Assembly (NCBI GenBank): GCA_023678885.1
Contig: CM042996.1
Span: 11,962,602 to 12,026,601 of the forward strand
DNA: 64,000 nucleotides
Reading direction: 5' to 3'
Source of the DNA: Pogostemon cablin
Lineage: Eukaryota > Streptophyta > Magnoliopsida > Lamiales > Lamiaceae
The notes under the pieces are model-generated. The model was given only the letters and a program-made list of their open reading frames with translations. It searched no databases and had not been told where the DNA came from. A program made the position numbers and the translations under genes. Positions 49,401 to 61,140 of the stretch are shown here, piece after piece; within the stretch, counting starts at the first letter, position 1, and each line of letters opens with the position of its first letter.

Positions 49401-51285
49401 CAAATCCTCCACAGTATCCTTACAGGGGGAGTCAACAGAGTCATGTCCTATCCTATTTTTTTCAGCTGCAGATGGAAGTTTCCTCCAAGATGACATCTTA
49501 AAGCTTGCTGTTGATGAAGCATTACTCTTTGCAGTGCTAACCTCTTCTGAAGTATGGTTTTGTTTGTTCATTGAAGTGCTTTGTTCCTGTTCTTGAGTTT
49601 TAGAAGTTTTCCTCCCAACATTTTCTTTCACACCCGCTGATGACCCTAAAATGTTGTCTGGGTATACACCAAGGTCGCTAATCTGGTGTAAGGTCAAATG
49701 ATCTTCATAACCATTTTCCTTTTGGAAATGTACAAGCCGAGTGCAGCGAGAGAGGATGAATAAGAGGCGTGTATGCAGTTGTTTCAGTGTACTCGTATGC
49801 AACTCTTGGCGCCGATCATCCAAGTTCTGTACAATGCCTTCACACTTTATCCAAAACTCACCAGGAGACATCTTCCTGCACTGGTTAGCTATGACAAGCA
49901 AATCTTCCAAACATGTTTTCCATTCTGGATGCGATTCTGAAGTCTTCTCAAGTATACCAACCAAATCTCCAGCAAAAATGCCTAAGTCAGTATTCACTTC
50001 TTCTTTCAATTTATCAAATTTCAATCGTACCATTACCAGAATTTCCTGAGAAAACATTTGGCATGCAAGTCACATAAGTTACGCAGAAATTAATTAGTGG
50101 GAAGAAAGAGATGAAACATAAATCTCACAAGCAGAAACAGGAGGCTACATGTGAACTTAACATACTTCCATGCGAGCAAAGGCGCGAGACTTCCAAAATG
50201 GAAGTGGTCGAACACCTCTGGAATCCAATTCATGAGAGAAGCTCTTAATATCTGGTGCACTTTTCTTACGGCCACTGGTTAGACGCAAAATGGCCTGGAA
50301 ACGTGGAGACTGCATTTCCTTGGCAAAAGCTGCATGATAACCCTGCAAAAAGGTGAAATCAAGTTTATCAAGTGAGGCTTGGCTAGATTCTTTACTTTAA
50401 CTGACATAAGGTTGACTAAAAGCTCAACAAAAATGCTTAAGAATTAAAAGAAAATAAAGAAAAAGAGAGAGAGATTAAAGAAAAAAAAGGAACTATTACC
50501 TCTATCCCTGACCTTCTTGGAGAAAGAGTTTTCAATGATTTTGAATGACTCCATTGAACCTTTTTACCTATAAACAGGAGGAGCATAGAAGGTATAACTC
50601 ATTCTGTTTTTTCAAATTTGAAAACTACATTCGTTGTTGAACTGTGGATTTAATGGATCAAACGTGTGAAGTAGAAAGCAGACTTGTTCTAATGAATATC
50701 TTTCAAAATAATCTTCACAAAAAACATAAGGGGTAAAGTGAAGTCTTCAACCTCTGTTTAAGGCTGTAATACTAAACAACCATTCTCTTATACTTCTCAT
50801 TAACAACTCTCAGTCATTCATATTAACCTATAAGGATGTTTTGAAACCTAAAGTGATAGTAATTATCTTAATATCGAGTTATGTAAATCAAATGCTCTTC
50901 AACAGGTACGCAGCATCAATCCTAAAGTAAAATTCAAATGTACATGCGAAAGAAATATAAAAATGGACTCATGGGAAGAACATGCAATTCCACCTAGTTC
51001 CACAGAAGTTGCCGGAGATTGCTTAAGTCTCGTATCGGGTCCATCATTTTCATGACTCTCCAAATCTTCCTGCTCAAGCGGCAGAGGAGCAGAGCGTGTC
51101 CTGATCTGATTGAGCACTAGTGTCGAGTGTGCGATGATATTAGAATTCCCAAAGTCTGAATTGCTTGTTCCTGATTCATCCCCTTCTACACTGGTTTTTT
51201 GCCTCACGGGAATCGGTGGGAATTTCCGCAGCTTGGAAACCGCCGGCAAATCCTCCGGTACCGGATTCTCTGGATTGCGGGACAT
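40478..51285 (-). CDS. IRE4: IRE-family AGC serine/threonine kinase (IRE4-like), 17 exons, intact
   Basis: Exons, minus strand: 51285-50994, 50567-50500, 50342-50166, 50045-48765, 47413-47241, 46591-46342, 46245-46153, 46052-45912, 45820-45728, 45116-44921, 43650-43565, 43360-43272, 42723-42672, 42595-42539, 42391-42221, 41294-41214, 40543-40478. All joins are GT-AG and in frame, giving 1121 residues. A cysteine/histidine cluster (CRICEVEIP...HVEQHSRIC, about 437-456) precedes the kinase domain (about 717-1009): RGAFGRV, Lys747, HRDLKPDN with Asp841, DFG Asp859, a long insert, then GTPDYLAPE. The AGC hydrophobic motif FSNFSF is at 1094-1099. Plant IRE kinases are relatives of Rim15/MAST/Greatwall, and the founding member affects root-hair growth. 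Length and the SWTPKSS-type linker favour IRE4 over the longer IREH1; the paralogue call is less certain than the family. Confidence 0.95.
43135..43195. mobile_element. short hAT-type MITE scrap in an IRE-family gene intron
   Basis: CATAGTTGTTAGAGG at 43137-43151 and CCTCTAAAAACTAAG near 43190 form imperfect inverted ends. The left end matches the larger element at 44473-44880. Confidence 0.5.
43906..44200. mobile_element. Stowaway-like MITE in IRE-family gene intron 10
   Basis: The right end GGGACGGAGGGAGTA pairs imperfectly with the left end ACTTTATTCGTCCCACGTAA. It lies between exons 10 and 11 and does not touch their splice sites. The left limit is approximate. Confidence 0.7.
44473..44880. 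mobile_element. hAT-like MITE in IRE-family gene intron 10
   Basis: The left end ATAGTTGTAAGAGGC and the reverse complement of the right end, CATAGTTGTTAGAGGTG, form inverted termini. The ends also share AAGGTGCAA words. The right end lies about 40 bp from the donor of exon 10. A target duplication could not be fixed. Confidence 0.6.
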
Positions 51286-51298
51286 TGCGGATTTCTTC

Positions 51299-51313
51299 TC
51301 ATCTGGATTGCAT
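51299..51313 (-). promoter_or_regulatory. four-codon upstream ORF before the IRE-family gene
   Basis: On the minus strand ATGCAATCCAGATGA encodes a four-residue peptide. It ends 13 bases before the main ATG at 51285 and is in another frame. If the transcript starts upstream it could reduce initiation at the main start. Confidence 0.5.
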
Positions 51314-51599
51314 TTTTGCAATCAATTTGCAGAAACGGGATGTTCTCGGAGCAGAAATTTGGGATTGAAATGTTATTTGGACGTTGGAATTTCGAGAGGA
51401 CAAAGAGGGCGTGGGTTGGGTATTGGAGGGGTGGAGGTCGATCGAGCTTTTCGCGGGAAAGAGGAGGGAATTAGAGGAAGACACGTACGCGCATTCAAAT
51501 CCGTTATTTCTTAAAAACGTGATTCCAACTACAAAAGTAGTGCATAATAGAGAAAACGCATTCACTATCACCACTATATAATTAAATGATAACGATATC

Positions 51600-52447
51600 G
51601 ATTTGGTGAATCAAATCTTGATTTCTCAATTTAAAAAACATTTCCCAACGTGATAATTTAGTTCCCACGCTAAGAGCATCTCCAGGAGCTGGCAGATTTT
51701 CTCAACTATCGATTTATCCGCTCATAAGAATGAAGACGATTCTTTATAATTTAGGGAGTATTTAATAGAGAGCATGTAAATTATAAATAATCATATTTTC
51801 AATTCTCTCCAACACACTTTTTATATTTTATTTAGTTTGTTCTCTTTTTAATGTTTATTTATTATAGTATTTATTCTTTCTTTTATTTTTTGTATTTACT
51901 CCTAATTTATTTATTTAAATATATGAAGTAATAAATATTTTAATCTTACTTTCAAGAAAAAGAGTGTTGGAACTAATGAAATACTCAACACATTTAATTT
52001 TAAGTAGTTGTTGAGGCTCTTTAAATTTGAAGAGTTAAAATTGTTATGTAAAAATTTTTGTTAGTTTAAAGAGCTTGTTGGAGGTACTTTTTGTTGTAAG
52101 ATTTTTTAAATTATACTCCCTCCGTCCCGGAGAAGTTGGTATATTTTTTTTGGCACGGAGATTAAGGAGTATAATAATTTAATGTAAAGTGAAGTAAAGT
52201 GAAGTGAGAGAAATAATATTTAATGTGTAGTGAGTAGTTGTATTAGAGGTGATATGTAGGGCCCATGAGAATAGATTAATTGTTTTTGTGTGGGTCCCAT
52301 GTATTAAAAAGGAAATGAGTCAACTTTAGTGGGACAAACCAAAAAGGAAAATGTGTCAACTTCTATGGGACGGAGGGAGTAAATAATTTCTCATTTAAAA
52401 AGTCTTTAAGAGATGCTATAAATAGTTGAGTTGCGAAAGTTTTATTT
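51600..52447. other. upstream region of the IRE-family gene, with a MITE
   Basis: AT-rich intergenic DNA between the gene's 5' end and copia element C. It contains the MITE at 52116-52379 and no credible frame. The promoter should lie at about 51300-52100, but no distinct core element is clear. Confidence 0.45.
52116..52379. mobile_element. Stowaway-like MITE, well preserved
   Basis: TA at 52114-52115 and 52380-52381. The inverted ends CTCCCTCCGTCCCGGAGAAG and CTCCCTCCGTCCCATAGAAG (reverse complement of the right end) are almost identical. It is the cleanest copy of the family also seen at 21042. Confidence 0.92.
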
Positions 52448-52452
52448 ATTTT

Positions 52453-52887
52453 TGTTGGAAAACTCACGTACATATCAGCACAAACCCTAACCATGCTTAG
52501 AGAGAAATCATACTTCTCTCCGTAGGGTTAAGTTGCAGCGGAAGAATACGTATGAACCGATTGGTACTTACGGATATACTGTGACTTTGGATCAAATCTT
52601 CAACACGGGGTTGTAAATTAATGTCCACGTTTAATCTGGACCATTTGAAGAGCTAGATTTTGCGTTGTGAATTCGGGAGAGAAAACACACTAAGAGAGAA
52701 AATGTGATCTTGCGTTCTATGTTCCGAAATCACGTCTGAAGCTCGTTCTGATAACTGCTGACGCAGTATCAAATATACCCCAAAAGAAGGAGTTAAAAAA
52801 CTAACTTTTTAACTCCTTCTCTCTTTTATCCACTTTCTCTCATACGAGGATTTATTAATAATTAAATAATATTAATTATTATTTACA
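52453..52887 (-). repeat. left (3') LTR of copia C
   Basis: TGTTGG...TTTACA termini. It contains a long hairpin near 52786-52820 (arms AGAAGGAGTTAAAAA and TTTTTAACTCCTTCT, 6-nt loop). Confidence 0.93.
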
Positions 52888-53861
52888 TCTCCCACTCATA
52901 TATGAAGTCAAAAGTCGCGTGACTCATTTTCTTCATGAATCATATACTCGTACAGATTAATACATCGTGTGACCCACGAGATATGAGTTTTTAACTGCTA
53001 TACACTTGTTAGAGATATATAGCAACTCAACCAGTTTATCAAAGAAACTTAACAAGCTCGCTATACTTCAAAACTCTTGAACATTTAACATAAGTTGACA
53101 TATCTCTTTTCAATCCTTGAACTTATCAGAGCATATTCAACCTTTTTGCAAAAAAACTATGTATTCATAATCAAGACCCTGCTTGATTGACTACTCAATG
53201 AATCACAATAGTATATATTAAATTAAGACGTTCTTCTCATCTCACTAAATATCTACAGTCTCCCACTATAGCTGCTTTCCTAGACATGCACCGCATTTTC
53301 GTTATTAACCATAGCTCTTTTGGTAACATGCTAAAGTAGTAGCATTAAAGTGAAGACTTAGAATATAGTAGAAAGTTATAAGGGTAACCAATAGATAAAG
53401 ACTCATACTTTTGAGAAAATAGGGATAATTTTCTCAATCCTGTTGGGGTCAACTTAGCACATGTCATTTTCCTGAAACACATGTCACAATGTCTTTAACT
53501 TTCTTTCAAGAAAGCGTATGTCATATTTTATTTTATTTAGACATCGTGTAAATTAAAGTTCAAGTTTGTCCCATACACTTAACCCAGATATCCTCCCTCC
53601 AACGTATAGGATCTCTGTCGATTTAGCATACAATAAGTTGGATTAGATTCATGGCAAAATCTATCCCGATTACATTAATTATCGTAATCTCATCTCTATG
53701 CTCCCACTTAGCCAGAGACGATTGCTCGTATGAGAGAGCTAATCATAACTTGCCGACATACTATTATATATGAACCATCACATATAATTTATAAAACATA
53801 TATGTATAGTTAAGCCATTAACTATTCCATTAACATACACAAACATATTCAATACATTGTT

Positions 53862-56800
53862 TTAAATCTTCCGCAAACCCAATCCCTTTACATGTTCTAT
53901 GTATACATCTCCGGGAATTAGTTTGATAAAAAGATCTGCTAACATCAAACGAGTAGAAATGTAACTAAGAATCACTTTCTTCTTATCTACAATATCTCTA
54001 ACAAAATTGAAATTCGTGTCAATGTGTTTGATTTTTTCATGATATTTGGGGTCTTTTGTGTAAGCAATAGCTGCTTGATTATCACAATTAATTAAAACAG
54101 CTCCACTAGAGTGTTTGAGACCTCCAAATATTTCATGAATCTTCTCAACCAAATGGCCTCTTGAACTGCAGATGCACATGCCACAAACTTGCCTTCCATA
54201 GTGGACAGTATTATGCAAGTCTATTTCTTGCTACACTATGAGATTGCTCCATTATTGAGCAAGAAGACATAATCGGAAGTTGATTTACGTTTATCTAAAT
54301 CACCGCTCTAGTCAGCGTCTATATGCTCATTCAATGTACTGTTATTCCCTTGATAACAGAATGAATAATCTGCAGTTAATCATATTGACATATGGTACTC
54401 TGGCCATTTCATTCTTTTCGCCTTGAGTCTTGGGACACATCCGCTGACTCAATGATTCGCCATTCACAATAGAAGTATCTATAGGTTTGCAGGTGTCCAT
54501 CTTGAATCGTTCTAAAAGGTTCTTGATGTAAGACTCTTGAGACAAACCCAATAATTTATTTGAATGATCCATATGGATCTTCACACCAAGTATGTACTCT
54601 GCTTCATCCATATCTTTCATTTCGAAATTCGAAGATAATCATCCTTTTATGGTTTCAAGATACTCTTTGCTATTTTCAGCTAGCAGTATGTCATCCACAT
54701 ACAAGGATAGAATCACAAAACAATCATTTGACTGTTTAATATAAACACAGTGGTCTTCATTTATCATAACGAAGTTATATGAGATGATCGTAGTGTGAAA
54801 CCTCAAATACCACTGTCTAGAGGATTGTTTGAGCCCGTAGATCGACTTCTTTAATCTACAAACTTTATCCTCTTGACCTCGAAGAATAAATCCTACAAGC
54901 TATTGCATGTAGATTTCTTCTTCTAATTCTCCATTGAGAAATGCGGTCTTAACATCCATTTGGTGTAACTCTAAATCCATCCTAGCTACTATAGCCAGCA
55001 GTAGACAAATCGAGGCAAACCTCACTACAAGTGAAAAAGGTTCTTCATAGTCTATACCCTCTTGTTGAGTATAACCTTTTGCCACTAGGTGAGCTTTATA
55101 CCTCTCTATTGAGTCATCAGCCTTTCTTTTTGATTTTGTGAATCCATTTATTCCCAATTGTCTTTCGTCCCTTTGGAAAATCTACAAGTTCCCAGACTTG
55201 ATTTGACTTCATAGACTCCATCTCCTCTTTCATCGCTTTCATCCATTTCTCCTTTGCTGGACAAGTCCGAGCTTTTTTGACATTTTTGGGCTCTTCCTCA
55301 TCAACAGGAGAACATATCTCCATTTTCTGGTGAAACAAAGAAGACATGTCCTTCAATATCATAATGCCCTTTAGGCACATGTTTCCTAGAAATTTTCCGA
55401 AATAGCTATTGATTGTCTTCTGTAGACAAAATGCTCTCATTGGGAATCGTCTGATCCTCAATTGGCAAATATCTATCAAGATCCATACCATCAGCTAAGA
55501 TACTCTCACTTGGATCTTGTAAGTCTTGGTTTTCTACTACCTCGAAAATAGGTTCAGCATCCCTGATGCCCCCTCTACTAGGAAATTCATTTTCCAGAAA
55601 ATGAGCATTACATGATTTTATCTCAGTTAAGCTCCCATCCTGATCTCCTATGAACACGTAACCCTTAGAATGTTCGCAGTATCTTATGAAGATACAATTT
55701 TTGCCTCTAGGACCAACTTTCCATACTATCTCGATGAATTATATACGTAAGCTGCTAATCCCCAAGCTCTAAGGTTACTCAAGTCAGGTTTTCTACCCGT
55801 CCAAAGTTCATATGGAGTCAAAGCAACTGACTTAAAAGGCACGCGATTAAGCACATAAGCTGTCGTAATTAACGCATCTCTTCAAAAAGAGATAGGTAGA
55901 TTAGCTTATGCCATCATGAATCTAACCATCTCCAACAAAGTTCTATTCCTTCTTTCAGCAACACCATTTTATTGAGGTGTATAAAGAACAGTTAATTATC
56001 GGATTATACCCTTTACATTACAAAATTCCTTAAATTGTTCTGAAAGATATTCTCGTCCTCTATCAGTTCTTAAAACTTTGATAAATTTGATTTTTTTATT
56101 TTCAACTTCACTCAAGAATCGTCTAGAATAATCTAATGCTTCAGACTTATGAGTTATCAAATAGACATATCCAAAACGTGAATAATCATCAATGAACGCA
56201 AAGAAATTGTGAGCTCCATGTCTTGCTCTCACATTTACAGGACCACATGTATCAAAATGGATTACTTCTAATGAAGATTCAGATCTAATAGCTTTACCAA
56301 AAGGTTTTCTAGTCATTTTTCCAGCAAGACAGTGTTCGCATTTGGATAATTCAACTTTAGAAGAAAGATTCAACAATCTTTCTTTCACAAGTTTACTCAT
56401 CCTATCTTGCCCAATATGACCTAATCTAATATGCCAAACATCATCATTAATATTTGCATTACTTGAAGAACAAGTTTTTAGCCAATCTGAATAACCCATC
56501 AGTCATATGTCCAGACGCATAACAAGCATCATCAATGCTAATTACCACAGTGCCGTTAGTAAATAATACATCATAACCCAAATTAAGTAGAACTAAAACA
56601 GAAATTATATTTCGCGTGATCTCCAGAGTATAAAGAACATCATATAGAATAAATGCTTGACCATCATTAAGGTCCAATTTGTAAGTCCCAAATCCTTTGA
56701 CTTCGACTTGAGCATTGTTTCCTACATATATCCACCTAGTCCCCTTTGGAACACGACATAAATCTACAAAAGCTCCTCTGTCTCTTGTCACATGGTCTGT

Positions 56801-57190
56801 TGTTCCTGAGTCTATAGTCCACAAAGGATAAGAATCAGACAGCAAGATGGTACTCGAGATATTAATTTCATACAAAACAGAATATAATGAATCTACATTG
56901 TCCCTCCTGGGCTCAGGACATTCAAGAGCATAATGACCAAGCTTACTACAATTGTAACATGGCATCTTGATTTTATCCTTCTTATTCTTTTTTTTCACGC
57001 TTCTTTTGCTTTTTCCATTCATCAGTTTTAGTTGTTGGATAATTGTCAGTCTTACCACCACCACCACCAAATCGTCTTCCCTTCTTTCCCTTCTTCCAAT
57101 TCCTTTTCCTTTTGAAGCCCGAAGCTCCTTTAGAAGTAGAACCGGCATAGAAGGCCCCAGAAGAAGGCTTTGAGGCTCCGAGCCTTTCAT
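53862..57190 (-). pseudogene. copia C pol with gag C-terminus, broken
   Basis: The frame at 57190-56459 holds the zinc knuckle (CYNCSKLGHYALECPEPRR), the protease site WTIDSGTTDHVTRD and GAG-pre-integrase. Integrase is at 56499-55996: WHIRLGHIGQDRMSKLV, CEHCLAGKMTRKPFGK, HFDTCGPVNVRARHG, FIDDYSRFGYVYLITHKSEA and RTDRGREYLS. RT follows at 55157-54900 (HQMDVKTAFLNGELEEEIYM), about 54850-54640, and 54620-54342. RNase H ends at 54218-53862 with CDNQAAIAYTKDPKYHEKIK and ADLFIKLIPGD. At least four frame breaks exist. These enzymes would copy and insert the element. Confidence 0.92.
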
Positions 57191-57775
57191 CTTCTAGCTC
57201 AACATGACGAGCATCATCATTGAAAGTTTTAATGCTTTCATTATGGATAAAGTTTCCTTTTAGATGTTCCCAATGATCAGGTAAAGAGCAGATCAGGGCT
57301 TGGATTTGCTGTTCATCAGAGAGTATATGACCGATGTCTTAAGTTCGATAATTATATTAGACATCTCCCTAGATGTTGTCTAATGTTATGATCTAGTTTC
57401 CTTTTGTAAGTATCGAATTTAATAGTCAACTGCCTAAACCTTGTAACCTATGTACCACCATACTTCTCATGCAGGTACACCCAGATATCATGTGCGATGG
57501 GATTTTGCTCACATTCATGAATCATCACATTGATTACTGAGCTTACATAATACCTCGTGCAATTGAATTTTTCTTTTTCCATGCCTGGTACGCTTCTAGG
57601 TCACGTCTCCCTTGGTTGGGCCTGGATCATCCATCACTTGGTTTATAGCATCCGATGCATCGTGTTCATCCAATACGTATTAAATTTTATGATGCCATGT
57701 ATTATAATTGTCACCTTTGAGTTTCTCACCTTTGTTCAATTCAGCGACAATAAATTTTGATGCTATGATCTTTGT
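57190..57775 (-). pseudogene. copia C gag N-terminal part, broken
   Basis: Minus-strand translation gives SKFIVAELNKGEKLKGDNYN then TWHHKI near 57770-57690, the usual start of this gag family, but the ATG is changed to ATA. Later text parallels element B (HDIWVYLHEKYGG-like near 57480). Frame changes are frequent. Confidence 0.75.
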
Positions 57776-58139
57776 TAGAAATTAAAGTGATTCAGTATGT
57801 TAATAATATTTTATTATGTCTTACGTTAAGCCAAACAGAGACATATCAATAAATAACACAAGACTTAATCTCGAAAAATAGTTCGGAGACTACTAACCAT
57901 CAATCTCATCATGTGTTATAATATTAGATTCTTGCTTCAAAATGTAAAAACACAATGTTCAGGTGATTAACAAAATAACATTGAACAACCACTTATAAAC
58001 AAAACTTAAACAACCATCCACAATAGCAAAAACACCGAGTTTGACAAGTCATGAAAAATAAATTCTAATGAACTCTCTGAGTTACCAATTAGAAATTACA
58101 ATGGAAATGAATTAAGGAGATCCACTAATTGATCTTCCT

Positions 58140-58670
58140 AATTTATCACTAGATTTTCAATAATGTTCCCAATCAAATTTTTAGTCTCCACACTAAAGAT
58201 AGCTTGCCCTAAAGGATCCATATGAGGATTCTTTATCTGATACTTCTTTCGACCACTCAGTCTTAAAAAGTCAGAACGTCAAATTCTTCCCATCCTTAAG
58301 CAGACTAATCTTAGTGCCTGTGTTATATCTTCTGCTTCAGAAGCCTCGACCAAATCATAGATAACAAAATAACCAATAGGTTCCACTTTGTAAGTCTCTC
58401 ACTGAACCCAAAAATCCTTTTGTAGGTAGGGAGGCAAAGTGTTAGCCCAGGTCTTAGGACTAGCAATTTGATGATACATACTATGTGAAATCTGTCTGCA
58501 ATAAATTAATCACAATGATTGGTTGCACAGTTCAAACAAATCTATTGTGTGGTCCCTTATATTGTGTGTTGGCTTAATTTCATAATTCAGAAATTCATGG
58601 AGGACTTCATCCTTAGTCCTAATGTCTTCCTCTGTAATTGTTCACTGTCCTGACATGTCTCTGAAAAAAA
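58140..58670 (-). pseudogene. relic of the extra ORF upstream of gag in copia C
   Basis: On the minus strand it starts MSGQ, has a stop, then TITEEDIRTKDEVLHEFLNY, followed by KPTHNIRDHT and further stops. It aligns with the open 169-codon frame of element B at 36591-37100. Confidence 0.75.
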
Positions 58671-59123
58671 CTAGCAACAAAAAAAAACAAAGTGTTAGTC
58701 AAACTATGTCACGTGAATTTCCTCTCCTTATAATGCATATGGAAACAACTTTCCAAGATGCAATAGGCATATTCACAAGTGAATAAGTCTAACTCACTTT
58801 GAACCCACTTTCATAGGCTACAGGAGTTTGAACAATTTTAACACAATTCTACACCTTGAATTTAGAATTAAATAACATACTAAGATGCATTATTATCAAA
58901 AATTACAACCAAATAGCCACCACATAGGTTTGTTTTCAATAAATATGTCACAAAATGAAGTAAAACTACACATACACACTAAAGATGACGTCAAACGCTT
59001 TTGAAAATGTCATCATTGGACTCCACATGTCGGAATACGTTGGAACATTACTGGAAAACGCGTGACGCACCGCCATGCGATCGGACGCACTCTCACGCGC
59101 CGACTGCCGGTATGCTGCTCACC

Positions 59124-59292
59124 GGCGTGTGTACCTCACACACCACTGCCAGAGTCAATAGCCAACGGCACGTGGGCTTTACGCGCTACTGCTGGAGCCC
59201 ACGCACCACGCCGAAGTCACCGGTCACCGGCGCGTGGGCTTCACGCGCCACCACCGGAATTTCCGTCTGCCGGCGCGTGACATTCACGCACC
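59124..59292. repeat. GC-rich hairpin array, 43-bp period, copia C leader
   Basis: Inverted repeats start at 59124, 59167, 59229 and 59272. The spacings are 43, 62 (43+19) and 43 bp. The 59229 unit is perfect: GGCGCGTG, loop GGCTT, CACGCGCC. All loops are 5 nt. Confidence 0.92.
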
Positions 59293-59868
59293 ACCACTAG
59301 TCACCTGACATCCGGTGGGTTCTGGTCCCTGTCCGGTTCACCCCTGGTCCGGCATGGTCTGACCGATCCGGCCCGGTTTGACCCTGTCCAACCCAATTCA
59401 GAGACAACTATGTTTTAATTATGAAAAGGTCCTTGAGCTTTCTCTAAATTTAAAAAACATACCTTTAAAGTCTCTGAAACTTTGTAGTTTTGCCCAAACA
59501 CGAAAAAAATTTCAAAAAATCATAACTTGAGTTTTAGAAGGCCAAAAAATACAAAAAATAATACTGACGGACTCCTCTCGACGAGATCTTTCCAGTGGTA
59601 TAATTAAAACAAAGTTTTACTTTTACAAAAAATGACGAAAAATAACACCCTTTAACAATTAATGGTGAAACAGAACGTCATGTACACATAGCCACTGGTA
59701 ACAACGTAATCTGCCTCAAACTCGCATTAATGGCCCATCAACGTCACACAATACAACAATCATATAACATCAAAACTAGAATCAAGTATGAGCATATAAA
59801 TCATAAAGGTAGAAAACTTAAAACCATGAAAAACAACACGGAGTACCAACCATTTGCTCTGATACCAA

Positions 59869-60309
59869 TGTTGGAAAACTCACGTACATATAAGCACAAA
59901 CCCTAATCATTCTTAGAGAGAAATTATACCTCTCTCCGTGGGTTAAGTTGCAGCGGAAGAATACCTATGAACCGATTGGTACTCACGGATATACTGTGAT
60001 ATCTGGATCAAATCTTCAACACGAGGTTGTAGATTAATGTCCACGATATGATGTTAATCTGGACAATTTGAAGAACTGGATTTTGTATGTGAATTCGGGA
60101 AAGAAAACTCATAGAAAAAAACGTGATCTTGCGTTCTATGTTCCGAAATCATGTCTGAAGCTCGTTCTGATAACTGCTTATGCACTATCAAATATTCCCC
60201 AAAAGGAGGAGTTAAAAAAACTAACTTTTTAACTCCCTCTCTCTCTCTTATCCTCTTTCTCTCTTATGTGGATTTATTAATAATTAAATAATATTAATTA
60301 TTATTTATA
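59869..60309 (-). repeat. right (5') LTR of copia C
   Basis: It starts TGTTGG beside the primer site and ends TTTATA, then the target duplication ATTTT. It aligns with the left LTR throughout with scattered differences. Confidence 0.93.
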
Positions 60310-60399
60310 ATTTTTTATTTTTTCATAGCGTACTCTAGGTCGGTCTCCAAGAAGTTTTTTTTAATGAGAGGTAAAATCATACATTCAAGTCCTATCTGT

Positions 60400-61140
60400 T
60401 TGAGCTGCTAATTTGGGTGATAAAAAAGAAAATTTAGCTAATAAATCTGTCACTTTGTTAGCCATACGACGAATATGAGATATATATTGAGGAAATTAGG
60501 GTGCTCCATCAATAAACTCTCCTCATCCACTAGAATTTTATAGTATCAAAATGAAATTGTTGAACTGTAACTACTTGAACAACCAATGAAGAATTAGAGA
60601 ACACATAAACTCGCTCATAACCACAATCTATACAAAATTGTAGGCCAAATAGATAGCACTTAATTCTTCGAACAACACTAATAGAGGCTCACTAATAGGA
60701 ATAGTTGCTGGTGCTACGATTGCATCAATGTGATTTCAGACAATAAAATCCACTCCAAAACATCCCTTGTTTGGGTTGAAGGCTGCATCAACATCTAGTC
60801 GGAGATCTCCAATATTAAGCTTGATCCACTTTTCTACAGTTTTCACTTGGTATTTTATTTGCAACTTTAAACTCTTCAAGAAATAACAACACCCAATCAA
60901 TAGAGGGCATCAGAAACTTAATTATAGGATCATTGCGAGCTACACAAATATTCTTTCAAATTGCCCAACATGCCATTGCAAAAATTTCAATTTGTAGAAT
61001 AGAAAAGTGATTTCAAATAGCAACTCCACATTCAAGAAAATCACATCCATCAAAGTTCATCAGGCAACTCCACATACAAGATTCTTTCCAAAAATTCCTT
61101 AAGACATGATAAAAAAAATTAGACAATGAGATGCAGTTGT
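60400..61140 (-). pseudogene. RNase H-like (RVT_3) remnant, probably LINE- or host-derived
   Basis: Minus-strand translation shows MACWAI and CVARND, then PSIDWVLLFLEEFK. KWIKLNIGDLRLDVDAAFNP then NKGCFGVDFIV follow, and PISEPLLVLFEELSAIYLAY and RRMANKVTDLLAKFSF end it. This is the order of the plant RNase H-like domain (VDAAFNP strand, acidic helix, ANKVADLLA end) that follows LINE-type reverse transcriptases or stands alone. Several stops and frameshifts break it. Catalytic Asp is kept in the first strand. No intact gene is present. Confidence 0.7.

Larger units (their letters stand above)
52453..60309 (-). mobile_element. Ty1/copia retrotransposon C, complete but inactive
   Basis: LTRs at 52453-52887 (435 bp) and 59869-60309 (441 bp). 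The target duplication ATTTT is at 52448-52452 and 60310-60314. The primer site (GGTATCAGAGCA on the minus strand, to 59867) and the purine tract next to the left LTR are in place. The layout equals element B, with the same GC-rich hairpin leader and relic of the extra ORF. It retains longer frames than B, but gag and pol contain stops. Its relation to B is clear from co-linear LTR and pol sequence; they are two subfamilies, not one recent pair. Confidence 0.95.

Noticed and set aside
48989..49596. Plus-strand frames opposite kinase exon 4
   Set aside because: They mirror the long intact minus-strand exon, whose protein has clear IRE-family features.
59001..59300. 99- and 72-codon plus-strand frames in the element C leader
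   Set aside because: Same reason: a GC-rich hairpin array, no conserved protein reading with element B.
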